From Corynebacterium hansenii (GTDB lineage Bacteria; Actinomycetota; Actinomycetes; Mycobacteriales; Mycobacteriaceae), in NCBI RefSeq assembly GCF_030408795.1, contig NZ_CP047211.1:2666001-2730000 (forward strand): a stretch of DNA of 64,000 nt, written 5' to 3'. Position numbers and translations under genes: made by a program. A model generated the notes under the pieces. It ran no database searches, was not told the origin of the DNA, and saw only the letters and a program-made list of their open reading frames with translations. Of this stretch, positions 13,833-23,372 are shown one piece after another (the stretch's first letter is position 1; every line of letters starts with the position of its first letter).

Positions 13833-16253
13833 ATGACCGAAATCCGGCGCGAACACCTGCTGCGCGGGGTGATCCAGGGCGTGGGCTTCCGCCCGCACGT
13901 CGCCGCCGTCGCCGCCCGCCACCGCGTCACGGGATTCTGCGGCAACGACGACCGCGAGGTTTTCATCGAGGTCCAGGGCGAACCCGCGGAGGTCGACGCC
14001 TTCATCCGCGACGTGATCGCCGACGCCCCACCCTTGTCGCGCATCATCGGCCACGAGGCCCGCGACCTCCCGCCCCTCGACTCCCCCGCCGCACCCGACG
14101 GCCCGCCGTTCGCCATCCTCGAATCCCGCCGCGCGCCCGGCGCCCCCACGCTCCTTCCGCCGGACGTCGCCACCTGCCCCGATTGCCTGGCCGAGCTGCG
14201 CGATCCGGGCGACCGCCGCTTCGGGTACCCGTTCATCACGTGCGTCAACTGCGGCCCGCGGCTGACCATCATCGAGGACGTCCCCTACGACCGGCCGAAC
14301 ACCACCATGCGGGAGTTCCCCATGTGCCCGGCCTGCGCCGCCGAGTACTCGGACCCCGCCAATCGCCGCCATCACGCCCAGCCCATCAGCTGCTTCGACT
14401 GCGGGCCGCGGCTGTGGCTGGAAGAACCCGGGACCGGCTCCGCCGCCGACCCCACCACCCAAACCCCACCCCCCGAACGCTCCCCAGAGTTCATGGGCGC
14501 GACCATCGCCCGCGCCCGCGAGCTCCTCGACGCCGGGAAGATCCTGGCCGTCAAGGGCATCGGCGGCTTCCACCTCATGTGCGACGCGGCCAACGAGGAC
14601 GCCGTCGCCGAGCTGCGCCGCCGCAAGCACCGCCCGGCCAAGCCCTTCGCGGTCATGGCCCCGGACGCCGACGCCGCACACCGGCTCGCCGACTTCCCGG
14701 ACACCGCACTGCTCACGTCGCCGGCGCATCCCATCGTCATCGCCCCGATGCGCGACGGCGCCCCGCTGGCCCCGTCGGTCGCGCCCGGCCTCGGCGACGT
14801 CGGCGTGATGTTGCCGTATTCGCCGCTGCACGAGTTGCTCGTCGCCAAGCCGCTCGTGGCCACGTCGGGCAATCCGCCGGGCGAGGCGCTCTGCCACGGC
14901 AATGCGTCGGCGCGGGCGCGGTTGGGGCACATCGCGGATGCGTTTCTGTTGCACGATCGCGGCATTCACGTGCCCGTCGAGGATTCCGTCTGCCTCGGCG
15001 ACCGCCCCATCCGCCGATCGCGCGGCTTCGCGCCGCTGCCACTGCCGTTGCCTTCGCCTTTGCCTCCGGCTTCTTCGCTTGACGACGGCCCGCCGCCACC
15101 CCCCATCCTCGCCGTCGGCGGTGAGCTGAAGAACACGTTCGCCGTGGTCGACGGCGGCGGTGGCGGAGCCGGTGGTGGCGAGGGCGAAGGCCTCGCGCAT
15201 GTGTCGCCCCACATCGGGGACATGCGGTCGGCGGTGACGCAGGCGGCGTACGGCGAGGCGGTGGAGCGGATGCTGGGCATGCGCCGCGCCGAGCCGGGGC
15301 TGGTCGTCCACGATCTGCACCCCGATTACGCGACCACGGCCTGGGCGGAGCGGTGGGCGGGCGAGCGGGGCATCGACATGCTGGGAGTCCAGCACCACTA
15401 CGCCCACGCACTGTCGCTGTTGGCCGAGCACGGCATCGCGGAGGGGCCGGCGGTCGTCGCGGCGCTCGACGGCACCGGCTACGGCACCGACGGGGCGATC
15501 TGGGGCGGCGAGATTCTCACGCTCGGCGGTGCTGACGGCGACGGCCTTGGTGACCTGCGCCAATGGGAGCGCACCTGGCACGCGCCCCCATTCGATTTCG
15601 CCGGCGGCGACCGGTCGGTGGCGCGGCCGTGGCGGACGTTGGCGTGCATCGCGGCGTCGTGGGGGCTGGATCTTCCGGTGGCCGAATTGGCGGGCGCCGC
15701 GGCCGGGGCCGAATTCGCCCTGCTCGAATCGCAGCTGGCCGCGGGCGTCGGCGTCGTGGCGTCGACGTCGCTCGGCCGCATCTTCGACGCCGCCGCCGTG
15801 CTCGCCGGGTGCGGCGCGAACTGGCCGGACGGCGCCGTGACCTACGAAGCCCAGGCCGCCATGGAATTCGAGCACCTGGCACGCACCGCGCTGAACGACG
15901 GCCCGGACGCCCCTGCATCCATCGCAACCGGCTCCGCGACGACGCTCCCCGAGCTGTTCCTGGAGCTCGCCGAATCCGACGCACCATCGGCCGCGCGCGC
16001 CCTCCGCTTCCACCGCGGCCTGGCGCGCATCATCGGCGGGCAGATGGCCGCGGCCGCCGACGCCGCGGGCACGGCAATCGTCGGCGCGACGGGCGGCTGC
16101 GCCCTGAACCGGATCCTCATGGCCGAGCTTCGCGACGACCTCGCCGCCCGCGGGTTCGACCTCCTCGAGCACCGCGTCGTCCCCGCCAACGACGGCGGGC
16201 TCAGCGTGGGCCAGGCGATGGCCGGGCTGCTGGCCACGCGGGGACCGTCGTAA
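13833..16253 (+). CDS. hypF: HypF carbamoyltransferase
   Basis: An 806-residue protein that makes the cyanide precursor by transferring carbamoyl from carbamoyl phosphate to the C-terminal cysteine of HypE. Domains in order: acylphosphatase (about 1-90, RGVIQGVGFRPHV), two zinc fingers (about 110-190, CPDC, CVNC, CPAC, CFDC), a YrdC-like domain (about 215-400, KGIGGFHLMCDA, KPFAVMAPD, TSGNPPGEALC) and a Kae1-like C-terminal domain (about 430-806, HDLHPDYATT, QHHYAHALSLLAEH, GGCALNRILMAEL). It is alone on its strand and converges on hypE with nine bases between. Confidence 0.96.
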   Translation: MTEIRREHLLRGVIQGVGFRPHVAAVAARHRVTGFCGNDDREVFIEVQGEPAEVDAFIRDVIADAPPLSRIIGHEARDLPPLDSPAAPDGPPFAILESRRAPGAPTLLPPDVATCPDCLAELRDPGDRRFGYPFITCVNCGPRLTIIEDVPYDRPNTTMREFPMCPACAAEYSDPANRRHHAQPISCFDCGPRLWLEEPGTGSAADPTTQTPPPERSPEFMGATIARARELLDAGKILAVKGIGGFHLMCDAANEDAVAELRRRKHRPAKPFAVMAPDADAAHRLADFPDTALLTSPAHPIVIAPMRDGAPLAPSVAPGLGDVGVMLPYSPLHELLVAKPLVATSGNPPGEALCHGNASARARLGHIADAFLLHDRGIHVPVEDSVCLGDRPIRRSRGFAPLPLPLPSPLPPASSLDDGPPPPPILAVGGELKNTFAVVDGGGGGAGGGEGEGLAHVSPHIGDMRSAVTQAAYGEAVERMLGMRRAEPGLVVHDLHPDYATTAWAERWAGERGIDMLGVQHHYAHALSLLAEHGIAEGPAVVAALDGTGYGTDGAIWGGEILTLGGADGDGLGDLRQWERTWHAPPFDFAGGDRSVARPWRTLACIAASWGLDLPVAELAGAAAGAEFALLESQLAAGVGVVASTSLGRIFDAAAVLAGCGANWPDGAVTYEAQAAMEFEHLARTALNDGPDAPASIATGSATTLPELFLELAESDAPSAARALRFHRGLARIIGGQMAAAADAAGTAIVGATGGCALNRILMAELRDDLAARGFDLLEHRVVPANDGGLSVGQAMAGLLATRGPS

Positions 16254-16262
16254 AGCGTCCGA

Positions 16263-17369
16263 TCAGCAGATGCGCGGCAGCGGATCGCCGACCAGCATGT
16301 CCACCATGCGGGTGCCGCCGAAGCCCGTGACCAGTACGACCGACGCGGCGGGCTCGGCGACGACGCGGCCGATCACGCGGGCACCGGGCGCGCCGGCGGC
16401 ATGCAGCGCGGCGACGGCCTCGTCCGCGGCGGCCTCCGGCACGACTGCGGTGAACGTGCCCTCGTTGGCCACGTACAGCGGGTCGATGCCGAGCATGTCG
16501 CAGGCGGCGCGGGTCATGTCCCGGACCTCGATCGAGGCGTCGTCCAGCGCGATGCCCCTGCCGGAGCCACGGGCGAGCTCGTTCATGACCGTCGCCACCC
16601 CGCCGCGCGTGGCGTCGCGCAGGAAACGGACGTCGGGCACGGCAGCGAACAGCGCCTCCACCAGCCCGTTGACCGCGCGGGTGTCGGACTGGATGGGGGC
16701 GTCGATGGCCAGGTCGCCGCGGGCCATCATCACCGCCATGCCATGGTCGGCGATAGGGCCGGAGACGATGATGCGGTCGCCCACCGCGATCTCGCCGTAA
16801 CCGGTGCGGCGGCCGGCGGGCACCACGCCCACCCCCGCCGTGGTGATGTACATCTTGTCGCACGCGCCGCGCGGCACGACCTTCGTGTCACCGGCGACGA
16901 TGGCCACCCCCGCGGCCTCCGCGGCGCGGGCCATCGACCCGACGATGCGGCGCAGCACGTCGATGGGCAGGCCCTCCTCCAGCACGAACGCGGCGGTGAT
17001 CGCCTTCGGCACCGCGCCGGCCACCGCCAGATCGTTGACCGTGCCGTTGACCGCCAGGTCGCCGATGTCGCCGCCGGGGAACTCGATGGGGTTGACCACG
17101 TAGGAATCCGTGGACATGGCCAGGCTCCCGGGGTCCGCCCCCAGCAGCCCGTCCAACGGCAGCACGGCGGAGTCGCCGCCGTCGGGCAGGACGTCGCCGC
17201 CGAAAACCTCCCAAAAGACGTTCTCCACCAGCGCCGCCGACGCCTTCCCGCCGGCGCCGTGGGCCAACGTCACGTGGTCGTCGAGCAGCCTGTGCCCGCG
17301 CCCCCGCACGCGCCCGATGTTGGCGTTGACCCGGTCCTCGTCGACGTTGAGGCGGTTCTTGGGATCCAC
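16263..17369 (-). CDS. hypE: HypE carbamoyl dehydratase
   Basis: A 368-residue PurM-like ATP-dependent enzyme that dehydrates the carbamoyl group carried on its last cysteine to a thiocyanate. LAHGAGGKASAALV, MSTDSYVVNPIEFPGGDIGDLAVNGTVNDLA and AGDTKVV are the conserved ATP-binding blocks, and the protein ends in PRIC, the carbamoylated cysteine. GTG at 17369 has AGGAG six bases before it. It follows hypD by 20 bases in the hypC-hypD-hypE operon. Confidence 0.96.
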   Translation of the reverse strand: MDPKNRLNVDEDRVNANIGRVRGRGHRLLDDHVTLAHGAGGKASAALVENVFWEVFGGDVLPDGGDSAVLPLDGLLGADPGSLAMSTDSYVVNPIEFPGGDIGDLAVNGTVNDLAVAGAVPKAITAAFVLEEGLPIDVLRRIVGSMARAAEAAGVAIVAGDTKVVPRGACDKMYITTAGVGVVPAGRRTGYGEIAVGDRIIVSGPIADHGMAVMMARGDLAIDAPIQSDTRAVNGLVEALFAAVPDVRFLRDATRGGVATVMNELARGSGRGIALDDASIEVRDMTRAACDMLGIDPLYVANEGTFTAVVPEAAADEAVAALHAAGAPGARVIGRVVAEPAASVVLVTGFGGTRMVDMLVGDPLPRIC

Positions 17370-17389
17370 TCGTTCTCCTGTTGTCCGGG

Positions 17390-18541
17390 TCAGCTCGGGC
17401 GGGAGCCCAGCTCGACGGTGACCTTCCGGTCGATGCGGCCGAAGTTGTAGTACGCGGCGCAGGCGCCCTCCGGCGAGACCATGCACGTGCCGATCGGCGT
17501 ATCCGGCGTGCACGCGGTGCCGAACACGCGGCACTCCCACGGCTTGATGCGGCCGGTGAGCACCGACCCGCACTCGCACGCCACGGGATCGGGGATCAGG
17601 GCGCCGGGGACGGTGAAGCGCTTCTCCGCGTCCCACTTGGCGTACTCGTCCGCGATGCCCAGGCCGGAGTCGTCGAGCCAGCCCAGGCCGCGCCACTCGA
17701 AACGGTCCCGCACCGTGAACACCCGGTCCAGCAGGGCCTCGGCGGCGGGGTTGCCCTCCGGCCGGACCACGCGGGCGTACTGGTTGCCCACCGTCGCCCG
17801 GCCCGCGGCGACGTCGCCGGAGACGAACTGCTTCAGCAGCATGTCCACCGCCTGCAGGATGTCCAGCGGCTCGAAGCCGGCCACCACGCACGGCAGGCCG
17901 AACTCCTCCGGCAGGAAGTCGAAGGCCTTCGTGCCCACCACCGTGGCCACGTGGCCGGGGCCGATGAACCCCTCGACCTGCGTTTCCCCGCCGTCGACGA
18001 TCGCCCGCAGCGGCGGCTCGATGGTGACGTGGTTGGAGAACACGGAGAAGTTCGGCACGTCCTTCCGACGCGCCGCCTCCAGGGTCACCGCCGTCGACGG
18101 CGCCGTGGTCTCGAACCCCACCGCGAAGAAGACGACGTGCTTGTCGGGGTTCTCCTCCGCCAGCTTCAGCGCATCCAGCGGCGAATACACGAAGCGCACG
18201 TCGGCACCCTTCGCGCGGGCGTCGAGAAGCGAACCGTCCGAGCCGGGCACGCGCATCATGTCCCCGAACGTGGCCAGGATGACGTCGGGCTGGGCGGCGA
18301 GCCACAGCGCATCGTCGACGCGGCCCATCGGGATGACGCACACCGGGCAACCCGGGCCGTGGACCAGCTCGATGGCCTCCGGCAGCAGGTTCTCCAGCCC
18401 GTAGCGGTAGATCGTGTGGGTGTGGCCGCCGCAGACCTCCATCAGCGAGATGGGCCCGTCCAGCTTGGCGGCGTTGGACTCGATGGACCGGAGCAGCTTC
18501 TTCGCGCCCTCCGGATCCCGGAATTCATCGACGTACTTCAC
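17390..18541 (-). CDS. hypD: HypD Fe-S scaffold for the Fe(CN)2CO unit
   Basis: A 383-residue maturation protein. Conserved motifs: EVCGGHTHTIYRYG (C37), HGPGCPVCVIP (C65, C68), FGDMMRVPG, FAVGFETTAPSTA and a C-terminal CECGSVLTGRIKP...C...C pattern for the 4Fe-4S cluster. HypD with HypC assembles the iron cyanide/CO unit. The ATG at 18541 lies 12 bases after the hypC stop. Confidence 0.97.
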   Translation of the reverse strand: MKYVDEFRDPEGAKKLLRSIESNAAKLDGPISLMEVCGGHTHTIYRYGLENLLPEAIELVHGPGCPVCVIPMGRVDDALWLAAQPDVILATFGDMMRVPGSDGSLLDARAKGADVRFVYSPLDALKLAEENPDKHVVFFAVGFETTAPSTAVTLEAARRKDVPNFSVFSNHVTIEPPLRAIVDGGETQVEGFIGPGHVATVVGTKAFDFLPEEFGLPCVVAGFEPLDILQAVDMLLKQFVSGDVAAGRATVGNQYARVVRPEGNPAAEALLDRVFTVRDRFEWRGLGWLDDSGLGIADEYAKWDAEKRFTVPGALIPDPVACECGSVLTGRIKPWECRVFGTACTPDTPIGTCMVSPEGACAAYYNFGRIDRKVTVELGSRPS

Positions 18542-18553
18542 GGTGCTCCCCGC

Positions 18554-18823
18554 TCATTCGATCCGGCTTGTGGTGAATGAATCGACTTCGTCGGAAAGCA
18601 CGTCGCCGCCCAGCCGCTCGATCTGCGTCAGGGTTTGCGCCGCCTCCTCCTCGTCGATCTTGCTCAACGCGAAGCCGACGTGGACCAGGACCCAGTCCCC
18701 CACCGCCAGCGACTCGTCGAGGAGCAGGTCCGTGGCGATCATCCGCTCGACGCCGCTGATGGCCACTTTCGCGCGGGCGGGGTCGGGGATGTCGACGATC
18801 TGGGCTGGGATGCCGAGGCACAT
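18554..18823 (-). CDS. hypC: HypC hydrogenase assembly chaperone (second copy)
   Basis: An 89-residue HypC starting MCLGIPAQIV, with the essential Cys2, followed by AVGDWVLVHVGFALSKIDEEEA, the best-conserved block of the family. It is the first gene of hypCDE, the usual order, so it is probably the general HypD partner. Start fixed by the MCLGIP motif; the sequence upstream in frame is arginine-rich and not part of the protein. Confidence 0.93.
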   Translation of the reverse strand: MCLGIPAQIVDIPDPARAKVAISGVERMIATDLLLDESLAVGDWVLVHVGFALSKIDEEEAAQTLTQIERLGGDVLSDEVDSFTTSRIE

Positions 18824-18968
18824 GACGTTCTCCACGTTCTTCGGGTGACGCTCCCGGACCGGCCGGCTGAGCCGCATCCGGGTTTCCAGTCCGACCATAC
18901 AACTTCCGCCGGATCGCCCGCGGCGCCGCGAAGGGCCCGCCCGCCGATGGTGAACCCGCGTAACATCG

Positions 18969-18984
18969 TGTGTCACCGGTCACA
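18969..18984. promoter_or_regulatory. CRP/GlxR-like site upstream of sodC
   Basis: TGTGTCACCGGTCACA matches the CRP/GlxR pattern TGTGA-N6-TCACA at nine of ten defined bases, 41 bases before the sodC ATG. GlxR is the cAMP-responsive global regulator of corynebacteria; binding here is inferred from the match alone. Confidence 0.5.
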
Positions 18985-19025
18985 GAGACGAACCCTCCAG
19001 ACGGAGAGACGAGACAGGAGCGACC

Positions 19026-19724
19026 ATGACGCACCGCACCACCCGGATCACCGCCGCCGCACTCGGCGCCGCGGCCCTGACCCTCGGCCTGGCGGCCTGC
19101 GCCGACGGCGGCGACGGCGCCGGCTCGGGCTCGGGCTCGACCACGGTCACCGACGCCGCCTCGACCGCGGCCGAAACCACCTCCGCCGCCCCCGCCGGCG
19201 AAGGTTTCGCCACCGCGGCCCTGAAAACCCCGGACGGCTCCGACGCCGGCACCGTCACCTTCGCCGAGGACGGCGACCGCGTCACCGTCACCGTCGAGGC
19301 CCGCGGCCTCGAGCCCGGGTTCCGCGCGTTCCACGTCCACTCGATCGGCAAGTGCGAGCCGAACAGCAAGGCCCCCGACGGCGAGAAGACCGGCGACTTC
19401 CTCTCCGCCGGCGGGCACCTGATGGGCGACTCCGAGAACGTCGGCCACGGCAACCCCGACGCCGCCCCGGGCCACGCGGGAGACATGCCGTCGCTGCTGG
19501 TCGCCTCCGACGGCACGGCCCGCATGACCTTCACCACCGACCGCCTGACCAAGGACCTGCTTTTCGACGACGACGGTTCGGCCGTCATGGTCCACGCCGG
19601 CCCGGACAACTTCGCCCACATCCCCGAGCGCTACGCCCCCGACGGGCCCGACGAGGACACCAAGAAGACGGGCGACGCCGGGGACCGCGCGCTGTGCGGC
19701 GTGGTGGAGAAGCCCGCGAACTGA
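19026..19724 (+). CDS. sodC: Cu/Zn superoxide dismutase lipoprotein
   Basis: A 232-residue SodC with a lipoprotein signal (LTLGLAAC, cysteine about residue 24) and a Gly/Ser/Thr/Ala-rich linker to about 60. Metal ligands are visible: FHVHSIGKC (two Cu histidines and the disulfide cysteine), GGHLMG, GHGNPDAAPGHAGDMPSLLV (zinc histidines and aspartate), MVHAGPDNFAHIPERY (Cu histidine), and the second disulfide cysteine in ALCGVV. It resembles mycobacterial SodC. It would detoxify superoxide at the outer face of the membrane. It is a single gene behind a CRP-like site and is convergent with nothing nearby. Confidence 0.95.
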   Translation: MTHRTTRITAAALGAAALTLGLAACADGGDGAGSGSGSTTVTDAASTAAETTSAAPAGEGFATAALKTPDGSDAGTVTFAEDGDRVTVTVEARGLEPGFRAFHVHSIGKCEPNSKAPDGEKTGDFLSAGGHLMGDSENVGHGNPDAAPGHAGDMPSLLVASDGTARMTFTTDRLTKDLLFDDDGSAVMVHAGPDNFAHIPERYAPDGPDEDTKKTGDAGDRALCGVVEKPAN

Positions 19725-19759
19725 CGTTTCGGGGCGGGCGGTGATTACCCTGATGCCCC

Positions 19760-20959
19760 ATGACTTCCGAAACCGCCATCCCGGCGGCGCCCGTCACCCC
19801 GGACGCGCTGCGGGACCGCTGGTCCGATCTGCTCGACAAACTCGGGCGCGACCAGGGCATCGTGACGTTGACCGTCGAGCGTCTCCGCGCGACGGTGCCC
19901 GGGTATGACGTCGTGCCCACCGAGGCGCTCGCGGCGTCGGCGCGCCGCAACCTCGATCTGAGCATCCGCATCATCCGGGCCGGCGGGCACCCGTCCCCCG
20001 ACGGTGTCCCCGAAGCCGAGGCACTGGCGAACGAGCGGCTCCGGCAGGGCGTGTCGCTGGGCCACGTCCTCAGCGGTTTCCGGACGTCGATGACCGTCAT
20101 CCTCCAGCGCCTCATCGAACTCGCGCCATTGTCGGGCATCCCCGCCGACCAGGTGCTCGAGTGCTCGACGCTGCTGTGGTCGCTCGGCGATGTCTTCTCC
20201 GCCCGCGCCACGGCGGTCTACCGCGACCGCGAAATCGCGCGGGCCGTCGCCGACTCGGAGCGGAAGTCCGCGTGGATCGGGGCGGCGGTCTCGGACTCGA
20301 TGGATCCCGCCGAGCTGCTGCGGGGCGCCGCGGCGTACGACGTGCCGACCGACGCCCCGCTCCGCGCGCTCGCCGCCCCCGTGCGCCCGCGTTCGGGGCA
20401 TGCGGGGGAACGGGAGATCCAACGGTGGGCCGAGAGCGCCGGGGCGCGGGCCCTGACGGCGGTGCGGTCGAACATGATCGTCGGCATTCTCATCGGGGAC
20501 GTGGCCGACGACGCCGAAGAACCGGCGATGACCGTGGCCCTCGGCGAGCCCGCCACGCTGGCCGACCTGCCGGTCTCCTTCGAAGCGGCGTCGCGGGCGT
20601 TGCGCGCCGCCGATGCCGTGGGCGCGCGCCGGCTCGTAGATCTGGAGAGCCTGTCGTGGCGGATGGGCGTCCACTCCAGCCCGGACACGACCCGGATGCT
20701 GCGCCGGCGGTACATCGGGGCGCTCGACGGCGCCGGCGCGATCAGGGACGACATCCTCGAATCGGTGCGCGCGTACCTGGACAACCGGATGAACATCCCC
20801 GCCGCCGCGGCGTCCATCCCCGTCCACGTGAACACCCTGCGCTACCGGCTGCGCAGGTTCTCCGAGCTCACGGGCGCCGACCTCGGCGACGTCGACCACC
20901 TCATCGAGGTGTCGTGGGCGATGGCCTCGCTGGGCGGCGGGGGCCGGGGCGTTTCGTAG
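19760..20959 (+). CDS. PucR/CdaR-type transcriptional regulator
   Basis: A 399-residue regulator. The C-terminal 60 residues hold the PucR-type helix-turn-helix (AYLDNRMNIPAAAASIPVHVNTLRYRLRRFSELTG). The N-terminal half contains an RsbRD-like helical segment (ANERLRQGVSLGHVLSGFRTSMTVILQRLIEL) and a middle GGDEF-like/CdaR region. Regulators of this kind usually control the adjacent catabolic genes. Here the next genes, 171 bases downstream on the same strand, encode a GntP permease and 3-hydroxybutyrate catabolism, making 3-hydroxybutyrate or acetoacetate the likely effector; that is inference. Confidence 0.82.
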   Translation: MTSETAIPAAPVTPDALRDRWSDLLDKLGRDQGIVTLTVERLRATVPGYDVVPTEALAASARRNLDLSIRIIRAGGHPSPDGVPEAEALANERLRQGVSLGHVLSGFRTSMTVILQRLIELAPLSGIPADQVLECSTLLWSLGDVFSARATAVYRDREIARAVADSERKSAWIGAAVSDSMDPAELLRGAAAYDVPTDAPLRALAAPVRPRSGHAGEREIQRWAESAGARALTAVRSNMIVGILIGDVADDAEEPAMTVALGEPATLADLPVSFEAASRALRAADAVGARRLVDLESLSWRMGVHSSPDTTRMLRRRYIGALDGAGAIRDDILESVRAYLDNRMNIPAAAASIPVHVNTLRYRLRRFSELTGADLGDVDHLIEVSWAMASLGGGGRGVS

Positions 20960-20998
20960 CCGGGCACAAATTTCCCCTGCGAACATTGAACCGCCGGA

Positions 20999-21014
20999 TG
21001 TAGCGCAGGTCACA
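20999..21014. promoter_or_regulatory. CRP/GlxR-like site upstream of the ketone-body operon
   Basis: TGTAGCGCAGGTCACA matches TGTGA-N6-TCACA at eight of ten bases, 117 bases before the GntP permease start. Carbon-catabolite control of 3-hydroxybutyrate use by GlxR would make sense, but this is a pattern match only. Confidence 0.4.
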
Positions 21015-21130
21015 CGGGAACCGTCATCCTGATCAGCGTCGCCCGGCGCCGGGCGCCCGCATGATCCTCCTGAACGTGCGGCGGCGGGCGCCGGGGACCC
21101 ATCGTCCCCGACTCCCGCTAGGAGGCGCCA

Positions 21131-22549
21131 ATGATCCTCGGGATCATCGGAATCCTGCTTTCCCTCGCCCTGCTGATCACCCTGGCCTACCGAGGCGTCC
21201 CCGTGATCATCGCGGCGCCCATTTCGTCGATCGTCGCCCTGGTGTTCTCCGGCGCGCCGATCCTCGCGTCGTACACCGAAATCTTCATGCCGGCGATGGC
21301 CAAATTCGTCGGCAGCTACTTCCCGGTGTTCCTCACCGGCGCGATCTTCGGCATCCTCATGACCGTCACCGGCTACGCCAAGTCGATCGCGACCACGGTC
21401 ACCTCGTGGGTCGGCGCCGGCGGCGCGATCGCCGCGACCGTGATCACCTCGGCGCTGATGACGTACGGCGGCATCAGCCTGTTCGTGGTGGCGTTCGTCA
21501 TGTACCCGCTGGCGAGGGAGCTCTTCCGCGCGGCCGACATCCCGCGCAGGCTGATTCCGGCGACCATCGCGCTGGGGATCTTCACCTTCACCATGACCGC
21601 GCTGCCCGGCACCCCGCAGGTCCAGAACATCATCCCCGGGCAGTTCTTCGGCACCGGCTCCTTCGCCGGCGTCGCCGTCGGCCTGATCGGTTCCGCCGGG
21701 ATCCTCGCCCTGGGCATGGCCTGGCTCGAGTACCGGCGCCGGTCCCTCGCCCGCGGCGGCGAGACCTTCTCCGCCGCCCACCACGCCGTCGACGACGCCC
21801 CCGGCACCCACGACGAGGATCCCGCCGCGCACGCGGCCGCCGCTCTCGCACCGCCGAACCGCTGGGTTCCGTTCCTGCCGCTGATCACGGTGTTCGCGGT
21901 CAACTTCGCGTGCACCCTGTACATTTTCCCGGCGCTGAACTGGGACTATCTGGCCGACGAGAAGTTCGGCCCCGTCGAACTGTCGGCCCGCGCCGCGCTG
22001 TGGGCGGTGCTCGTCGGCATCGCCGCCGCCATCGCCCTGATCGTCGCCCTCAACTTCGGGCACCGGCGCACGCTCGCCGTCGCCTTCACCGACGGCGCGA
22101 AGCAGTCGATGCTCCCGGCGTTCAGCACCGCATCCGAGGTCGGCTACGGCGCCGTCGTCGCCTCGGTGGCGGCCTTCGCCCTGGTCCGGGACTCGGTCTT
22201 CAACATGGGCGCGAATGCGGTCATCACTTCCGTGGTCACCGTTTCGATCACCGCGGGCCTGACCGGGTCCTCGTCCGGAGGCATGACCATCGCCCTCAAC
22301 GCGCTCGGCGAGGATCTGCGCGCCATGGCCGAAGCCGACGGCACCAGCCTGGAGGTCATGCACCGGCTCACGGCCATGGCCGCCGGCGGCCTGGACACGC
22401 TCCCGCACTCCGGCGCCGTGGTCACGCTGCTGATCGTCTGCGGGCTGACGCACCGCCAGTCCTACAAGGACGTCGCCGTCATCACCATGGTCTGCCCCGT
22501 CATCGTCGTCGCCCTGCTCGTCGCCGCGGTCTCCCTCGGCGCATTCTGA
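21131..22549 (+). CDS. GntP-family permease, probable 3-hydroxybutyrate/acetoacetate importer
   Basis: A 472-residue, very hydrophobic transporter of the gluconate permease family with about 12 membrane segments. Family features include the N-terminal MILGIIGILLSLALLITLAYRG, the loop TALPGTPQVQNIIPGQFFGT and the C-terminal SGSSSGGMTIAL-like stretch (TGSSSGGMTIALNALG). A hydrophilic His/Asp-rich loop (AAHHAVDDAPGTHDEDPAAH) sits mid-protein. AGGAGG at 21120-21125 precedes the ATG. Gluconate is the founding substrate, but GntP paralogues next to bdh and CoA-transferase genes carry 3-hydroxybutyrate; the gene order here supports that substrate. Confidence 0.85.
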   Translation: MILGIIGILLSLALLITLAYRGVPVIIAAPISSIVALVFSGAPILASYTEIFMPAMAKFVGSYFPVFLTGAIFGILMTVTGYAKSIATTVTSWVGAGGAIAATVITSALMTYGGISLFVVAFVMYPLARELFRAADIPRRLIPATIALGIFTFTMTALPGTPQVQNIIPGQFFGTGSFAGVAVGLIGSAGILALGMAWLEYRRRSLARGGETFSAAHHAVDDAPGTHDEDPAAHAAAALAPPNRWVPFLPLITVFAVNFACTLYIFPALNWDYLADEKFGPVELSARAALWAVLVGIAAAIALIVALNFGHRRTLAVAFTDGAKQSMLPAFSTASEVGYGAVVASVAAFALVRDSVFNMGANAVITSVVTVSITAGLTGSSSGGMTIALNALGEDLRAMAEADGTSLEVMHRLTAMAAGGLDTLPHSGAVVTLLIVCGLTHRQSYKDVAVITMVCPVIVVALLVAAVSLGAF

Positions 22550-22601
22550 TGCCCCGGCCCCTTCCGCAACCCCCGTCCACCACGATCCGAAAGGACGCCA
22601 C

Positions 22602-23372
22602 ATGAACGCCAACGCACCCACGACCACCCTCGATCTCGCGGGACGCCGCGCGCTGGTCACCGGAGGAGCCTCCGGGATCGGCGCCGCCTGCGCCCGGGCC
22701 TTCGCCGCCGCGGGAGCCCACGTCACCGTCTGCGACATCGACGGCGATGCGGCCCGCGCGCTCGCCGACGAGATCGGAGGAGATGCGTGGTCCGCCGACC
22801 TCTCCGACACCGCCGCCCTCGAAGACGTCCGCCTGGACGTCGACATCCTGGTCAACAACGCCGGGATCCAGCGCATCGCGCCCATCCACGAGTTCGCCCC
22901 GGACACGTGGCGGCTCATCCAGCGGATCATGATCGAAGCGCCGTTCCTCCTGGTCCGCGCCGCCCTGCCCGCCATGTACGAGCGCGGCTTCGGGCGGATC
23001 ATCAACATCTCGTCCATCCACGGCTCGCGCGCCAGCGCCTTCAAGTCCGCGTACGTCTCCGCCAAGCACGCCCTGGAAGGCTTCTCCAAGGTCACCGCCC
23101 TCGAAGGCGCCCCTCACGGGGTGACGTCGAACTGCATCGAACCGGCGTACGTGCGCACGCCGCTCGTCGAAAAGCAGATCGCCGACCAGGCGGACATCCA
23201 CGGCATCGACCCGGCCGAAGTCGTGGAGAAGATCATGCTCACCGAATCCGCGGTCAAGCGGCTCGTCGAACCCGAGGAAGTCGCCTCGCTGGCCACGTGG
23301 CTCGCGTCGGAGCATTCCGGCATGGTCACCGGCGCGTCCTACACCATCGACGGCGGCTGGACGGCGAGCTGA
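22602..23372 (+). CDS. bdhA: 3-hydroxybutyrate dehydrogenase (SDR family)
   Basis: A 256-residue short-chain dehydrogenase. Nucleotide loop TGGASGIG, NNAG (VNNAGIQRIAPIHEF), catalytic Ser in NISSIHG and Tyr/Lys in YVSAKHALEG. The blocks VNNAGIQ.IAPI and EPAYVRTPLVEKQI are diagnostic of D-3-hydroxybutyrate dehydrogenases. It oxidises 3-hydroxybutyrate to acetoacetate with NAD+. It overlaps the CoA-transferase A gene by one base and lies 52 bases after the permease, so the operon runs permease-bdh-scoA-scoB. Confidence 0.93.
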   Translation: MNANAPTTTLDLAGRRALVTGGASGIGAACARAFAAAGAHVTVCDIDGDAARALADEIGGDAWSADLSDTAALEDVRLDVDILVNNAGIQRIAPIHEFAPDTWRLIQRIMIEAPFLLVRAALPAMYERGFGRIINISSIHGSRASAFKSAYVSAKHALEGFSKVTALEGAPHGVTSNCIEPAYVRTPLVEKQIADQADIHGIDPAEVVEKIMLTESAVKRLVEPEEVASLATWLASEHSGMVTGASYTIDGGWTAS